A stretch of 18,524 nucleotides of DNA from an uncultured Clostridia bacterium (GTDB taxonomy: Bacteria; Bacillota; Clostridia; Christensenellales; CAG-917), in NCBI GenBank assembly GCA_947589635.1, contig CANQCC010000015.1, positions 1-18,524 on the forward strand, given 5' to 3'. Shown here one piece after another: positions 6,953 to 13,766 of this stretch. The notes below the pieces were generated by a model that saw nothing but the letters and a program-made list of their open reading frames with translations, was not told the origin of the DNA and did not search any database. The position numbers and the translations under genes were made by a program. How positions within the stretch are numbered: the stretch's first letter is position 1; each line of letters begins with the position of its first letter.

Positions 6953-7792
6953 ATGAAAAAGTCAGACCGTCAGGAGATGATATATCGGATCGCCCTTGCG
7001 GGCATATCGGCGGCGCTTGCGATAATATTCGTGACGCTTGGGGTATACGTGCGCTTTACGACGGTCGCTTTTTTTATTGCCGCGGAACTTGCCATAATGA
7101 CTCCGCTTACAAAGCGTTATTATTTCAGCTCGATAGCGGCGTTTGTTGTGTCGGCGGTCGCAAGTTTCTTTATCGCGGGGGCGGACGTGTATGCGGTCGC
7201 GGGATATCTGATATATTTCGGCCCCATGGCGATAATCACCGGGATAATGTATAACGCCAAGTTAAAGTGGTATTTTGCGATACCCATAAAACTTATATAC
7301 ATCAACGGCGCGCTCGCGCTGCTGTACTTCGTTTTGGGGACCATCGTCATAGACCCGTCCGTGATGGAAATTTTGCCGTATTGGTCGATCGCGCTCGTCG
7401 GATCCATATTGCTTACGGGCATAGATTTGGTGCTACAATTCATATACTCCCGCATGATCCGCATAGTGGATAAGGCTCTGCGGGCGGCGTCAAGAAAAAA
7501 GGATACTCCCGTCGCCGTGGAGGAGGACGAGGAACCGTTTGAGGAAGAGATGTATTCGGATATCTATCCAAAAACGCCAGAAAGCGAAGAAGGGCGCGCG
7601 CAAGCTGCCGACGAGGGGGCGCGCTCCTTTGACGATGGTAACGATATGCCTTCAGATATGGAAAATACAAAATTTTTTGATGAAGCAGGGTGCCGAGAAG
7701 AGAATGATATCAAGCCCGAAGAAGAGCCACACTCCGCAGAAAACGGCGTTCAGCCCGATGAAGCCGAAGAGAGCGTCAAATCCAATGAATAA
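6953..7792 (+). CDS. Six-helix integral membrane protein with acidic C-terminal tail
   Basis: The 279-residue protein has about six hydrophobic helices in the first 170 residues (roughly 12-33, 36-50, 58-75, 79-98, 107-131, 143-165), a layout like the S-components of ECF vitamin transporters; no specific substrate motif is recognised, so that is only a suggestion. A basic stretch RAASRKK (177-183) ends the membrane part. From residue 187 to the end the chain is disordered-looking and strongly acidic, rich in Glu, Asp, Ser and Pro. Positive-inside reasoning places this tail in the cytoplasm. ATG 6953 has only a weak GGA upstream; TATATT at 6944-6949 is close to the start. The gene stands between two hairpins and is probably monocistronic. 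Confidence 0.7.
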   Translation: MKKSDRQEMIYRIALAGISAALAIIFVTLGVYVRFTTVAFFIAAELAIMTPLTKRYYFSSIAAFVVSAVASFFIAGADVYAVAGYLIYFGPMAIITGIMYNAKLKWYFAIPIKLIYINGALALLYFVLGTIVIDPSVMEILPYWSIALVGSILLTGIDLVLQFIYSRMIRIVDKALRAASRKKDTPVAVEEDEEPFEEEMYSDIYPKTPESEEGRAQAADEGARSFDDGNDMPSDMENTKFFDEAGCREENDIKPEEEPHSAENGVQPDEAEESVKSNE

Positions 7793-7796
7793 AACA

Positions 7797-7829
7797 GAGC
7801 GATACTCGGCTCTCCGAAGAGCCTCGCTC
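7797..7829 (+). terminator. Bulged hairpin after the membrane-protein gene
   Basis: GAGCGA (7797-7802) pairs with TCGCTC (7824-7829), and inside it GGCTCT (7808-7813) pairs with AGAGCC (7818-7823) around a CCGA loop; TACTC is bulged on the left side. It begins four bases after the TAA stop. No T run follows directly, so it may be a stabiliser or a partial terminator between the convergent genes. Confidence 0.4.
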
Positions 7830-7909
7830 CGCAGAAAATAGCGATTCTGATAATTTTTAAGGCGTAAGACAAAAATCAGACGATCCTGTTGAAACGCCAA
7901 AAAATGTCG

Positions 7910-8242
7910 TTATAGATCCAAAAAATTTACTCCCGCAAGCAAAACGTCTTCTATTTTTCGGCTTTTTATAGAATAGTATATGACTTTTCCGTCCCTTCTT
8001 TGCTGGACAATGTCCGCCGCTTTAAGCAACCTCAGTTGATGGGAGCAGGTGGTCTGATTGAGGGCGAGTATGCGGCTTAAATCGGACACGCACATTTCGG
8101 ATATCGTAAGTGCGCAGATGATCTTCGCGCGGGTGACGTCGCTGCAGGCTGAGAAAAATTCCGCAAGCGAATACAGCGTCGCGTTGCAAGGCAGGAAGTT
8201 TTGCACGGTCTCTTCGGTCTTTGGGTCTATAAGTTTTTCCAT
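7910..8242 (-). CDS. ArsR/SmtB-family transcriptional regulator
   Basis: This 110-residue DNA-binding protein has the standard ArsR winged helix: DVTRAKIICAL (35-45), MCVSDLSRIL (50-59), the recognition helix region NQTTCSHQLRLLKAADIV (62-79), and the wing QRRDGKVIYYSI (81-92). Cys51 sits where ArsR and CadC have CVCDL, but the second Cys is Ser here. The His/Asp set of the alpha5 zinc site is missing at the C-terminus. Other Cys are at 19, 33, 43 and 66, so Cys19, Cys33 and Cys51 could form a CadC-like site; the ligand is uncertain. ATG 8242 is the only start and has no Shine-Dalgarno; TATCAT ends seven bases upstream. The gene is divergent from a 57-residue membrane protein, its only plausible local target apart from itself. 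Confidence 0.88.
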   Translation of the reverse strand: MEKLIDPKTEETVQNFLPCNATLYSLAEFFSACSDVTRAKIICALTISEMCVSDLSRILALNQTTCSHQLRLLKAADIVQQRRDGKVIYYSIKSRKIEDVLLAGVNFLDL

Positions 8243-8349
8243 ATTGAGAATGATAGCGTATATTTTCGGGAGCGCGCGAGGAGTTTTCGGCGATTTTTAT
8301 TTTACGCGGGCGAATATTGTCATATCGGCATAGCGGCATTTGCACAGCG

Positions 8350-8379
8350 GCGCATATCTGCGCATATACTGTTGCGCAT
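8350..8379. repeat. Three GCGCAT(AT) repeats in the ArsR/small-membrane-protein intergenic region
   Basis: GCGCATAT occurs at 8350-8357 and 8360-8367, exactly 10 bp apart, and GCGCAT again at 8374-8379. The unit TGCGCA is itself palindromic. The copies overlap a possible -10 (TATACT, 8365-8370) and lie just before the GGAGG of the small gene, a fitting place for a repressor operator. Confidence 0.45.
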
Positions 8380-8390
8380 CGGAGGGCGGT

Positions 8391-8564
8391 ATGTTTGACG
8401 ACAATTGGTATCTGTTTTTGCTTATAGTCATGCTGGCTTTTTTTGCGGACGGCAGCATTTCCAACAGAGAAGCGACGGTTATGCTTGCGATCTTGTTTGC
8501 GCTTACGCTGACAAACTCCTCGGAGGAGCCTGCAAGCGCTTCGGGCTGTTTTTGCAACAAATAG
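8391..8564 (+). CDS. Small 57-residue membrane protein of unknown function
   Basis: GGAGG at 8381-8385 lies five bases before ATG 8391, which fixes the start; an in-frame ATG at 8340 has no ribosome binding site. The peptide begins MFDDNWYLFLLIVMLAFFADG and contains one hydrophobic helix at about residues 7-20 and a second at about 28-42, joined by GSISNREA, followed by a polar tail ending GCFCNK. It resembles the very short membrane proteins common in Clostridia but I recognise no family. The gene is transcribed away from the ArsR regulator, so control by it is plausible. It ends in TAG and is followed by 150 bases without a gene before uvrC. Confidence 0.6.
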   Translation: MFDDNWYLFLLIVMLAFFADGSISNREATVMLAILFALTLTNSSEEPASASGCFCNK

Positions 8565-8617
8565 CCGTTACAAGCCATGTTTAGGCGCCTGTTTTAATGC
8601 GGCTGTTAAGGGTCGGC

Positions 8618-8642
8618 GCATTTTGGGAGGCGCTTAAAATGC
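8618..8642. repeat. Inverted repeat upstream of uvrC
   Basis: GCATTTT (8618-8624) and AAAATGC (8636-8642) form a perfect seven-base stem around an eleven-base loop. No T run follows, so it is not a standard terminator for the small membrane-protein gene. Confidence 0.35.
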
Positions 8643-8669
8643 TCCATTCGCCTTGAAAATAAGCTCGAG

Positions 8670-8690
8670 CCAATAATTTGTTGATATTGG
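8670..8690. promoter_or_regulatory. Possible operator overlapping the uvrC -35
   Basis: CCAATA (8670-8675) and TATTGG (8685-8690) are perfect inverted half-sites nine bases apart, and the right half covers the -35. It does not resemble a Gram-positive LexA box (CGAAC...GTTCG). Confidence 0.35.
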
Positions 8691-8709
8691 GGCGGCTTTG
8701 GGCTATAAT
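8681..8709 (+). promoter_or_regulatory. Strong SigA-type promoter of uvrC, predicted to make a leaderless mRNA
   Basis: TTGATA (8681-8686) and a perfect TATAAT (8704-8709) are separated by 17 bases. The expected start lies six to seven bases after the -10, at or next to the A of ATG 8716, so there would be no 5' leader. Confidence 0.75.
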
Positions 8710-8715
8710 ATGCGT

Positions 8716-10656
8716 ATGATCGATTTCAAGGCGAAACTTAAGGATGTCCCGACAGACCCCGGAGTCTATCTGATGTCGGACGAGGCGGGAGAGATAATCT
8801 ACGTCGGCAAGGCAAAGAACCTCAAAAACAGGCTGAGGTCCTATTTTGTCAACCTTGCTACCCGCGCCGCCAAGGTCATGGCCATGTTGGAGCATGTGGC
8901 GGACTTCAGATATATCATCTGCGCCAGCGAAGTTGACGCGCTGCTTACCGAAAACAACCTCATAAAAAAGTACAGCCCAAGGTATAACATCCTGCTTAAG
9001 GACGACAAGGCATATCCGTTTTTGCGCATAGATATGCGCGAGGATTTTCCGCGTATAGAGCTTGTCCGCAAGCTGAAAAACGACGGCGCAAAGTATTTCG
9101 GTCCCTATATGCAATCCGTCAACATAAAGGACATATTCGATCTTATCCACACGGCGTTCAAAGTGCGGGACTGCAACCGCGATATGTCAAAGCCGTCGCG
9201 GCCCTGCCTCAACGCGCATCTTTCAAGGTGCCTTGCGCCATGCTCCGGCAAGGTGTCGAGCGAGGAGTATAAGGCGGAGATAAAAAAGGTCATAGACTTT
9301 TTGCGCGGCAACGACAAAGAGGTGGAACGCGTCCTGAAAGAGAAGATGATGGCGTTCGCCGAAGAGGAAAATTTCGAGGTGGCGCTCGCATACAAAAACA
9401 AGCTCAAGCTGCTTGACAAGCTTGTGCGAAAGCAGGTCAGCGCTCTGCCCAAGGACTTCAACCTCGATCTGTTCGCGTTTGAAAGCAACGGCATAATAAG
9501 CTCCATAGGCATGCTTGCGGTGCGCGGCGGCAAACTTGTGGGCGGAGAGAACTTCGTCGTGAGTTGCGCGGACGACGACATCGCGTCATACATCTATCAA
9601 TATTACAAAAACAATCCGCCGCTTGCGGACGAGGTCATCACGGACGGCGTAGAGGACATGATATCGCTGGAGCAGGCGATAAGCGCGCTCGCTTCGCGCA
9701 CGGTGCGAGTGGTCTCGCCAAAGCAGGGAGTCAGAAAACAGCTGCTTGAACTTGCGCACTCCAACGCCTACGACGCAATGACGAAGTACGGCACGCAGGA
9801 GCAGAGGCGGAAGCTTCGTACCATGGGCGCGGTCAGGCAACTTAAGGAGCTGCTTGGGCTTAAGACGCTGCCGAACCGCATAGAGGCCTACGACATTTCG
9901 CACATCTCGGGCACGGATAAGGTCGCAAGCATGGTCGTTTTCGAGGGTGGCGAGCCCAAAAAGGCGCACTACCGCAAATTCAAAATAAAAACAGTAGAGG
10001 GCAACAACGACTTCGCTTGCATGAGGGAAACTCTTACCCGCCGCTTGACGGAGCTGTCCCAAAGCAAGGACGAAAGTTTTTCCACCGTCCCGGACTTGCT
10101 GCTGATAGACGGCGGCAAGGGACAACTTGCGTACGCAAAAGAGGCGCAGGCTCTCACCGGAAGGCAAGATATAGAAATTTTGTCCCTCGCAAAACGCGAG
10201 GAAGAGGTGTTTTTGGGCAGTCAACCCACGACTCCGCTGCTTTTGCCTAAGGACAGCGTGGCGCTGCAGCTTTTGCAGCGGGTCAGGGATGAGGCGCACC
10301 GCTTCGCGATAACTTTCCACCGCAATCTGCGCAGCAAACACATGAGCGAAAGCGCGCTGAGAAGTATCCCCGGAGTGGGCGAGAAGACCGCGGCGAGGCT
10401 TATAAAACAATTCGGCAGCGCTGAACAGATCAAGCATAAAACCGCCGAGGAGCTCTCCACCCTGGACGGAATATCCATCAATAAAGCCGAGTACATCTTA
10501 AAAGCGCTTGGCGCGGACTCCGACGCCGCCCCTTCTGACATCGAAGCGGGCTTTATCGACGAATTTGCCTCCGAAGGGGAATATACCCATGCGGAAGAAG
10601 CCTCCGAGGACAACATACCGAAGGGCGCGGACGTACCCTCAGGCGAAGAAACTTAG
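8716..10656 (+). CDS. uvrC: UvrABC excinuclease subunit C
   Basis: UvrC makes the two incisions on either side of a UvrB-marked lesion in nucleotide excision repair. In order, the 646 residues hold a GIY-YIG domain (DPGVYLMSD then IIYVGKAKNLKNRLRSYF), the Cys cluster PCLNAHLSRCLAPCSG, a UVR motif near residue 215, the RNase H-like 5' nuclease domain (YDISHISG, LLLIDGGKGQL, FHRNLRSK), and a tandem helix-hairpin-helix (IPGVGEKTAARLI). An acidic tail of about 45 residues follows and is unlike the core. I chose ATG 8716 because family members start M-[IF]-D-F; ATG 8710 and TTG 8698 would lie within or before the -10 box. No Shine-Dalgarno is present. The TAG stop is part of a 9-bp tandem duplication. 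Confidence 0.97.
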   Translation: MIDFKAKLKDVPTDPGVYLMSDEAGEIIYVGKAKNLKNRLRSYFVNLATRAAKVMAMLEHVADFRYIICASEVDALLTENNLIKKYSPRYNILLKDDKAYPFLRIDMREDFPRIELVRKLKNDGAKYFGPYMQSVNIKDIFDLIHTAFKVRDCNRDMSKPSRPCLNAHLSRCLAPCSGKVSSEEYKAEIKKVIDFLRGNDKEVERVLKEKMMAFAEEENFEVALAYKNKLKLLDKLVRKQVSALPKDFNLDLFAFESNGIISSIGMLAVRGGKLVGGENFVVSCADDDIASYIYQYYKNNPPLADEVITDGVEDMISLEQAISALASRTVRVVSPKQGVRKQLLELAHSNAYDAMTKYGTQEQRRKLRTMGAVRQLKELLGLKTLPNRIEAYDISHISGTDKVASMVVFEGGEPKKAHYRKFKIKTVEGNNDFACMRETLTRRLTELSQSKDESFSTVPDLLLIDGGKGQLAYAKEAQALTGRQDIEILSLAKREEEVFLGSQPTTPLLLPKDSVALQLLQRVRDEAHRFAITFHRNLRSKHMSESALRSIPGVGEKTAARLIKQFGSAEQIKHKTAEELSTLDGISINKAEYILKALGADSDAAPSDIEAGFIDEFASEGEYTHAEEASEDNIPKGADVPSGEET

Positions 10657-10671
10657 CAATATTAGCAATAT
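10654..10671 (+). repeat. 9-bp tandem duplication containing the uvrC stop codon
   Basis: TAGCAATAT occurs twice head to tail. The first TAG is the uvrC stop and the second is in the same frame. After the second TAG the frame stays open for 55 codons to TAG at 10831-10833 and begins QYPIDEVDIRPIEEAAP, in keeping with the acidic UvrC tail. Confidence 0.8.
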
Positions 10672-10865
10672 CCGATAGACGAAGTCGACATACGTCCGAT
10701 AGAGGAAGCGGCGCCTCTTAGACTGAGAAAATCGGCGGGCGCTTCTTTCGGCGAAGAAAGGCGGGGAGCGTCCTCTCCGACAAAGAAGATTAAAGGGACA
10801 GGGCATATTTTTTGCCATAAAAGCGGGCGATAGATTTTGATGTAATTATCGGACAAAATTTTTAA

Positions 10866-10895
10866 GTGATATAATTTATCCCAATAGAATATACT
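10866..10895 (+). promoter_or_regulatory. Possible murB promoter with -10 next to the start codon
   Basis: TATACT (10890-10895) ends five bases before ATG 10901; GTGATA (10866-10871) is 18 bases upstream of it. An alternative TATAAT lies at 10870-10875 without a good -35. With either element the leader is short, and no Shine-Dalgarno exists. Confidence 0.4.
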
Positions 10896-10900
10896 TTTTT

Positions 10901-11833
10901 ATGCAAATTCTTTCAAGATGGTGCGAGGCGAGCGAACTTACGACGTTCAAGGGAGGCGGCAGCGCGTTTACGTATTTTCCATGCGACTCCAAAGAATTTA
11001 TCGAAGCGCTTAACGCCTTCGGGCGGGAGGGCGTAAAGCCGTATATCCTTGGCGGCGGGTCGGACACTATCATTGCGGACGGGCGGCTTAAAACCCCGAT
11101 AATCTGCACAAGGCGCATGCGCTGGCTTGCCTTTGAGGACGATATAGTGCGTTTTGAGGCGGGCGTCTATGTGGCGGAGCTTATGCGCGAGGCGAGGGCG
11201 CGGAATCTGGGAGGCCTTGAATTTCTGGAGGGCGTACCCGCGACTTTGGGAGGCGCGATAGGGATGAACGCGGGCGCGTTCGGCTCCTCGATGTCCGACT
11301 TCAAGACGCGCGTAAAGACTTTGACGGCGCGCGGCGGCGAATATGTCGTCGAAGAAAAGACTCCGCGCTATGCATACAGGCGCGGGGAGAGGGATATAGT
11401 TTTGTGCGGCGAGCTTAAACTTTTGCCCATAAGCGCGCGGGACAGCATGACGCTCAGGAACAAATTTATCGCCAGGCGGCGGGAGAAGCAACCCCGCCTC
11501 CCGTCCTGCGGCAGCGTGTTTTCCGGCGCGATCGTAAGCGAAAAACAGCTTGAAAATTTGCCGCTTTCGGAAGAAGATAAATCAAAAATCCGCTCGAACA
11601 GAACGCTTGAAAACGCGTTTTTATTGCCCGCGGGGCTGCTGATAGAGCGCGCGGGGTTGAAGGGACTTGAAAGGGGAGGGGCGCAGATATCTTGCCTGCA
11701 TGCCAATTTTATCGTCAACCTTGGCGGAGCGACCGCGACGGAATTTTTGTACCTTGCGGGGCTTTGCAAGCGCGAAGTCTTCGAGCGCTTCGGCATAATT
11801 CTCGACGAAGAGTTCAGACTTTTAAGTTGTTGA
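10901..11833 (+). CDS. murB: UDP-N-acetylenolpyruvoylglucosamine reductase
   Basis: MurB reduces UDP-GlcNAc-enolpyruvate to UDP-MurNAc with FAD and NADPH, the second committed step of cytosolic peptidoglycan precursor synthesis. The 310 residues show the FAD-binding GGGSDTIIADG, GLEFLEGVPATLGGAIGMNAGAFG, the YAYRRG substrate-domain motif, PSCGSVFSGA with the catalytic Ser, GLLIERAGLKG, and HANFIVN with the ATATEF helix. The usual SVFKNP reads SVFSGA here, so the Lys-Asn pair after the catalytic Ser is replaced; the remaining signature is normal, so I treat this as a functional MurB with a lineage-specific loop. ATG 10901 has no Shine-Dalgarno and lies just behind a possible -10, so it may be translated from a leaderless mRNA. 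Confidence 0.95.
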   Translation: MQILSRWCEASELTTFKGGGSAFTYFPCDSKEFIEALNAFGREGVKPYILGGGSDTIIADGRLKTPIICTRRMRWLAFEDDIVRFEAGVYVAELMREARARNLGGLEFLEGVPATLGGAIGMNAGAFGSSMSDFKTRVKTLTARGGEYVVEEKTPRYAYRRGERDIVLCGELKLLPISARDSMTLRNKFIARRREKQPRLPSCGSVFSGAIVSEKQLENLPLSEEDKSKIRSNRTLENAFLLPAGLLIERAGLKGLERGGAQISCLHANFIVNLGGATATEFLYLAGLCKREVFERFGIILDEEFRLLSC

Positions 11834-11863
11834 ATCCACTTTTGAATCAGACAATATTTTATG

Positions 11864-11892
11864 TTGCAAGGCGGCATTAAAAATGTTATACT
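11864..11892 (+). promoter_or_regulatory. Promoter between murB and the PHP gene
   Basis: TTGCAA (11864-11869) and TATACT (11887-11892) are 17 bases apart, with TG one base before the -10 (extended -10). Transcription would start near 11899, downstream of the ATG at 11883, which excludes that codon as the start for this transcript. Confidence 0.55.
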
Positions 11893-11921
11893 TTAATATA
11901 GCGTTTTTACAGGCGGAAATG

Positions 11922-12689
11922 ATGAGAGTCACTTGCGATTTTCATATGCATACGCGCCTCAGCGACGGGCATTGCTCCGCAGCCGACCTCGTGGACGAGG
12001 CGAAAAGGCGGGGGCTTGAGCGCATTGCCGTTACGGATCATGCCTTCATCGGGCTCTCCAAGCGGATGAGCGAGGATGATTTTGCAAAGCAGGGCGCCTA
12101 TATAGCCTCGCTTGATTCGGGGCATACCCGCGTGCTTCACGGCGTGGAGGCAAATATTTTAAGCGGCGGGCGCATTGACGCTCCTAGCGGGATAATACGC
12201 GCGACTGACGTGCTTATCGCGGGCTTTCACAATTTCCCGGGGCTTGCGCGCGGCGAGGACAGAAAGTTTGTTTTTGTCAACGGCTATCTCCCCGAGCGAG
12301 AGAGGCGCAAGCTGAAAGAGGAAAATACTTTGGCCATCTGCGCCGCCGTCAGGCGCTATCCCATAGACATCCTCGCGCATCCCGGTCACCGCTTGCCGAT
12401 AGATTTTGCCGAAGTATGCAAGACCCTCAAAGAGTGCGGCGCATATTTCGAACTTAACGAGAGGCATCTCGCGGACATAAATGGGATCGACGACGGCATG
12501 CGGGATATATTGGCTTCGGGCGTCAACTTTATCCTCGGCAGCGACGCGCACAGGGCGAAGGACGTCGGAAAATTTACATACGTAGAGAGTTTTATTTCGC
12601 GTTTCGGCATACGGGCGGAGCGCATATACGGCGCGGAGGGCAATCTTCCCGCGTTCAGGGACAAGAAGGAGTGGTCGGATGAGCTTTAA
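11922..12689 (+). CDS. PHP-domain phosphoesterase (YcdX-like)
   Basis: This 255-residue cytosolic metal-dependent phosphoesterase has the full PHP metal set: DFHMHTRLSDG near the start, AVTDHAFIG, GVEANIL, ILAHPGHR, FELNERH and GSDAHRAKDVG near the end. The substrate is unknown; relatives include histidinol-phosphatase-like and YcdX-type enzymes. GGCGG at 11912-11916 is five bases before ATG 11922; ATG 11919 in the same frame is an alternative, and ATG 11883 lies upstream of the predicted transcript start. The stop overlaps whiA by eleven bases, so the two are coupled. A PHP gene next to murB and whiA is a recurring Clostridial arrangement. Confidence 0.88.
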   Translation: MRVTCDFHMHTRLSDGHCSAADLVDEAKRRGLERIAVTDHAFIGLSKRMSEDDFAKQGAYIASLDSGHTRVLHGVEANILSGGRIDAPSGIIRATDVLIAGFHNFPGLARGEDRKFVFVNGYLPERERRKLKEENTLAICAAVRRYPIDILAHPGHRLPIDFAEVCKTLKECGAYFELNERHLADINGIDDGMRDILASGVNFILGSDAHRAKDVGKFTYVESFISRFGIRAERIYGAEGNLPAFRDKKEWSDEL

Positions 12690-13656
12690 GGATATGGCAA
12701 GACGGGAAATACTTGACGTTCTGCCCCAAAACGCGTGCTGCAAGAGGGCGTTTTTGTCCGCCGTCGCGCGCGTCAGAGGCAGCGTTGATATAAGCGCGCG
12801 CAGAGTGAATCTCAGCCTTTGGCTTGAGGACAACGAACGCGCCGTAGCCCTTGCCGCGATGTTCAAAAGTCTGTATCCCGCCGACTTCGAACTGATCCGC
12901 GAGAGCAAGCGCCCGGGAGTGACGCTTCGCGCTCCGAGCGGCTTCAGCAAGCAGATTTTGCTTGACTTCGAGCTGATGACCGGCGACGAGGGCGGATACT
13001 CAGGATTTACCGAGGGCGTGCCTCAGGACCTGCTGAGAAAGGAGTGCTGCAAACTTGCGTACTTCAAAGGGCTTACGCTTGCGTGCGGAAACTTCTACGT
13101 GCCCGAGGGGGACAGAGGCGGATATCACTTCGAACTTCAGCTGCCCTCCGACGACCTGTACGCGGACGACGTGATGGAGATTTTGAGCGATCTGAGGATA
13201 AACACCAAACTGAACGAACGCGGCGAGCAAAAGCTGCTGTATGTCAAGGACAGAGACGAAATTATGGACATCCTTGTCAAGTTGGGGCTTTCAAATTGCG
13301 CGCTCACTCTCAAGGGAATAATCGACGACAGGGAGACCGCCAACGATTTCAACCGCGCGGCGATATGCGAGACGGCAAACTACGACAAAGTCGTGACCGC
13401 GTCCGCAAGGCAGATCGTCGCGGTCGCAAAACTTAAGACCCTCGGGCTGTACGATACGCTGTCCGACGGCATAAAAGAGGTCGCCGAGGCCAGGGTAAAA
13501 TATCCCGACGCCTCCATGCAGGAGCTTGCCGACAGGCTTGAGATAAGCAAAAGTTGTCTGAATCACCGCTTCAGAAAGATCGCGGAGCTTTCCGCCTCAT
13601 ACGGCGACGAGGACGAGAGAACGGACGAGCAGGCGCGCGAGGATACGGACGTGTAA
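12679..13656 (+). CDS. whiA: WhiA-family DNA-binding protein (putative sporulation/cell-division regulator)
   Basis: WhiA joins a LAGLIDADG homing-endonuclease-like domain without nuclease activity to a C-terminal helix-turn-helix, and affects cell division and chromosome segregation in Bacillus and sporulation in Streptomyces. The 325 residues contain the N-terminal CCKRAFLSAVARVRGS, the second CCKLAYFKGLTLACG repeat, YVKDRDEIMDILVKLG, NRAAICETANYDKVV, ASARQI, and the HTH region MQELADRLEISKSCLNHRFRKI. A short acidic tail ends the protein. AGGAG at 12667-12671 is seven bases before ATG 12679, which lies within the PHP gene. The stop codon sits in the loop of a perfect seven-base hairpin. The rapZ and yvcK genes that often precede whiA are missing. 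Confidence 0.95.
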   Translation: MSFKDMARREILDVLPQNACCKRAFLSAVARVRGSVDISARRVNLSLWLEDNERAVALAAMFKSLYPADFELIRESKRPGVTLRAPSGFSKQILLDFELMTGDEGGYSGFTEGVPQDLLRKECCKLAYFKGLTLACGNFYVPEGDRGGYHFELQLPSDDLYADDVMEILSDLRINTKLNERGEQKLLYVKDRDEIMDILVKLGLSNCALTLKGIIDDRETANDFNRAAICETANYDKVVTASARQIVAVAKLKTLGLYDTLSDGIKEVAEARVKYPDASMQELADRLEISKSCLNHRFRKIAELSASYGDEDERTDEQAREDTDV

Positions 13657-13664
13657 AACGTCCG
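13646..13664 (+). other. Hairpin with the whiA stop codon in its loop
   Basis: CGGACGT (13646-13652) pairs perfectly with ACGTCCG (13658-13664); the five-base loop GTAAA contains the TAA. A second small hairpin, ACGGA/TCCGT, follows at 13671-13682. Neither is followed by a T run, so they are not obvious terminators. Confidence 0.5.
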
Positions 13665-13766
13665 GGGAAGACGGAAGTCCGTGGCGGGACAAATTGAAAA
13701 AATACAGCCGATTTCTTTGAAAAGCGGGGAGGCTATGCCCGCGACGGGAAAAGGACAGGAGAATAT

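Noticed and set aside
8350..8379. CRISPR array
   Set aside because: Repeats are only 6-8 bases with 2-6-base gaps, far too short for a CRISPR array.
8340..8390. Upstream start for the small membrane protein
   Set aside because: The ATG at 8340 has no ribosome site and lies in the repeat/promoter region; GGAGG points to ATG 8391.
9586..10437. A 283-codon minus-strand frame inside uvrC
   Set aside because: It lies wholly opposite conserved UvrC domains and has no family signature.
10654..10665. TAG recoded as a sense codon
   Set aside because: TAG also ends the small membrane-protein frame at a sensible length, other genes end normally, and no internal in-frame TAG occurs in conserved genes.
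11883..11921. ATG 11883 as the start of the PHP gene
   Set aside because: It overlaps the predicted -10 and lies upstream of the expected transcript start; the extra residues do not match PHP proteins.
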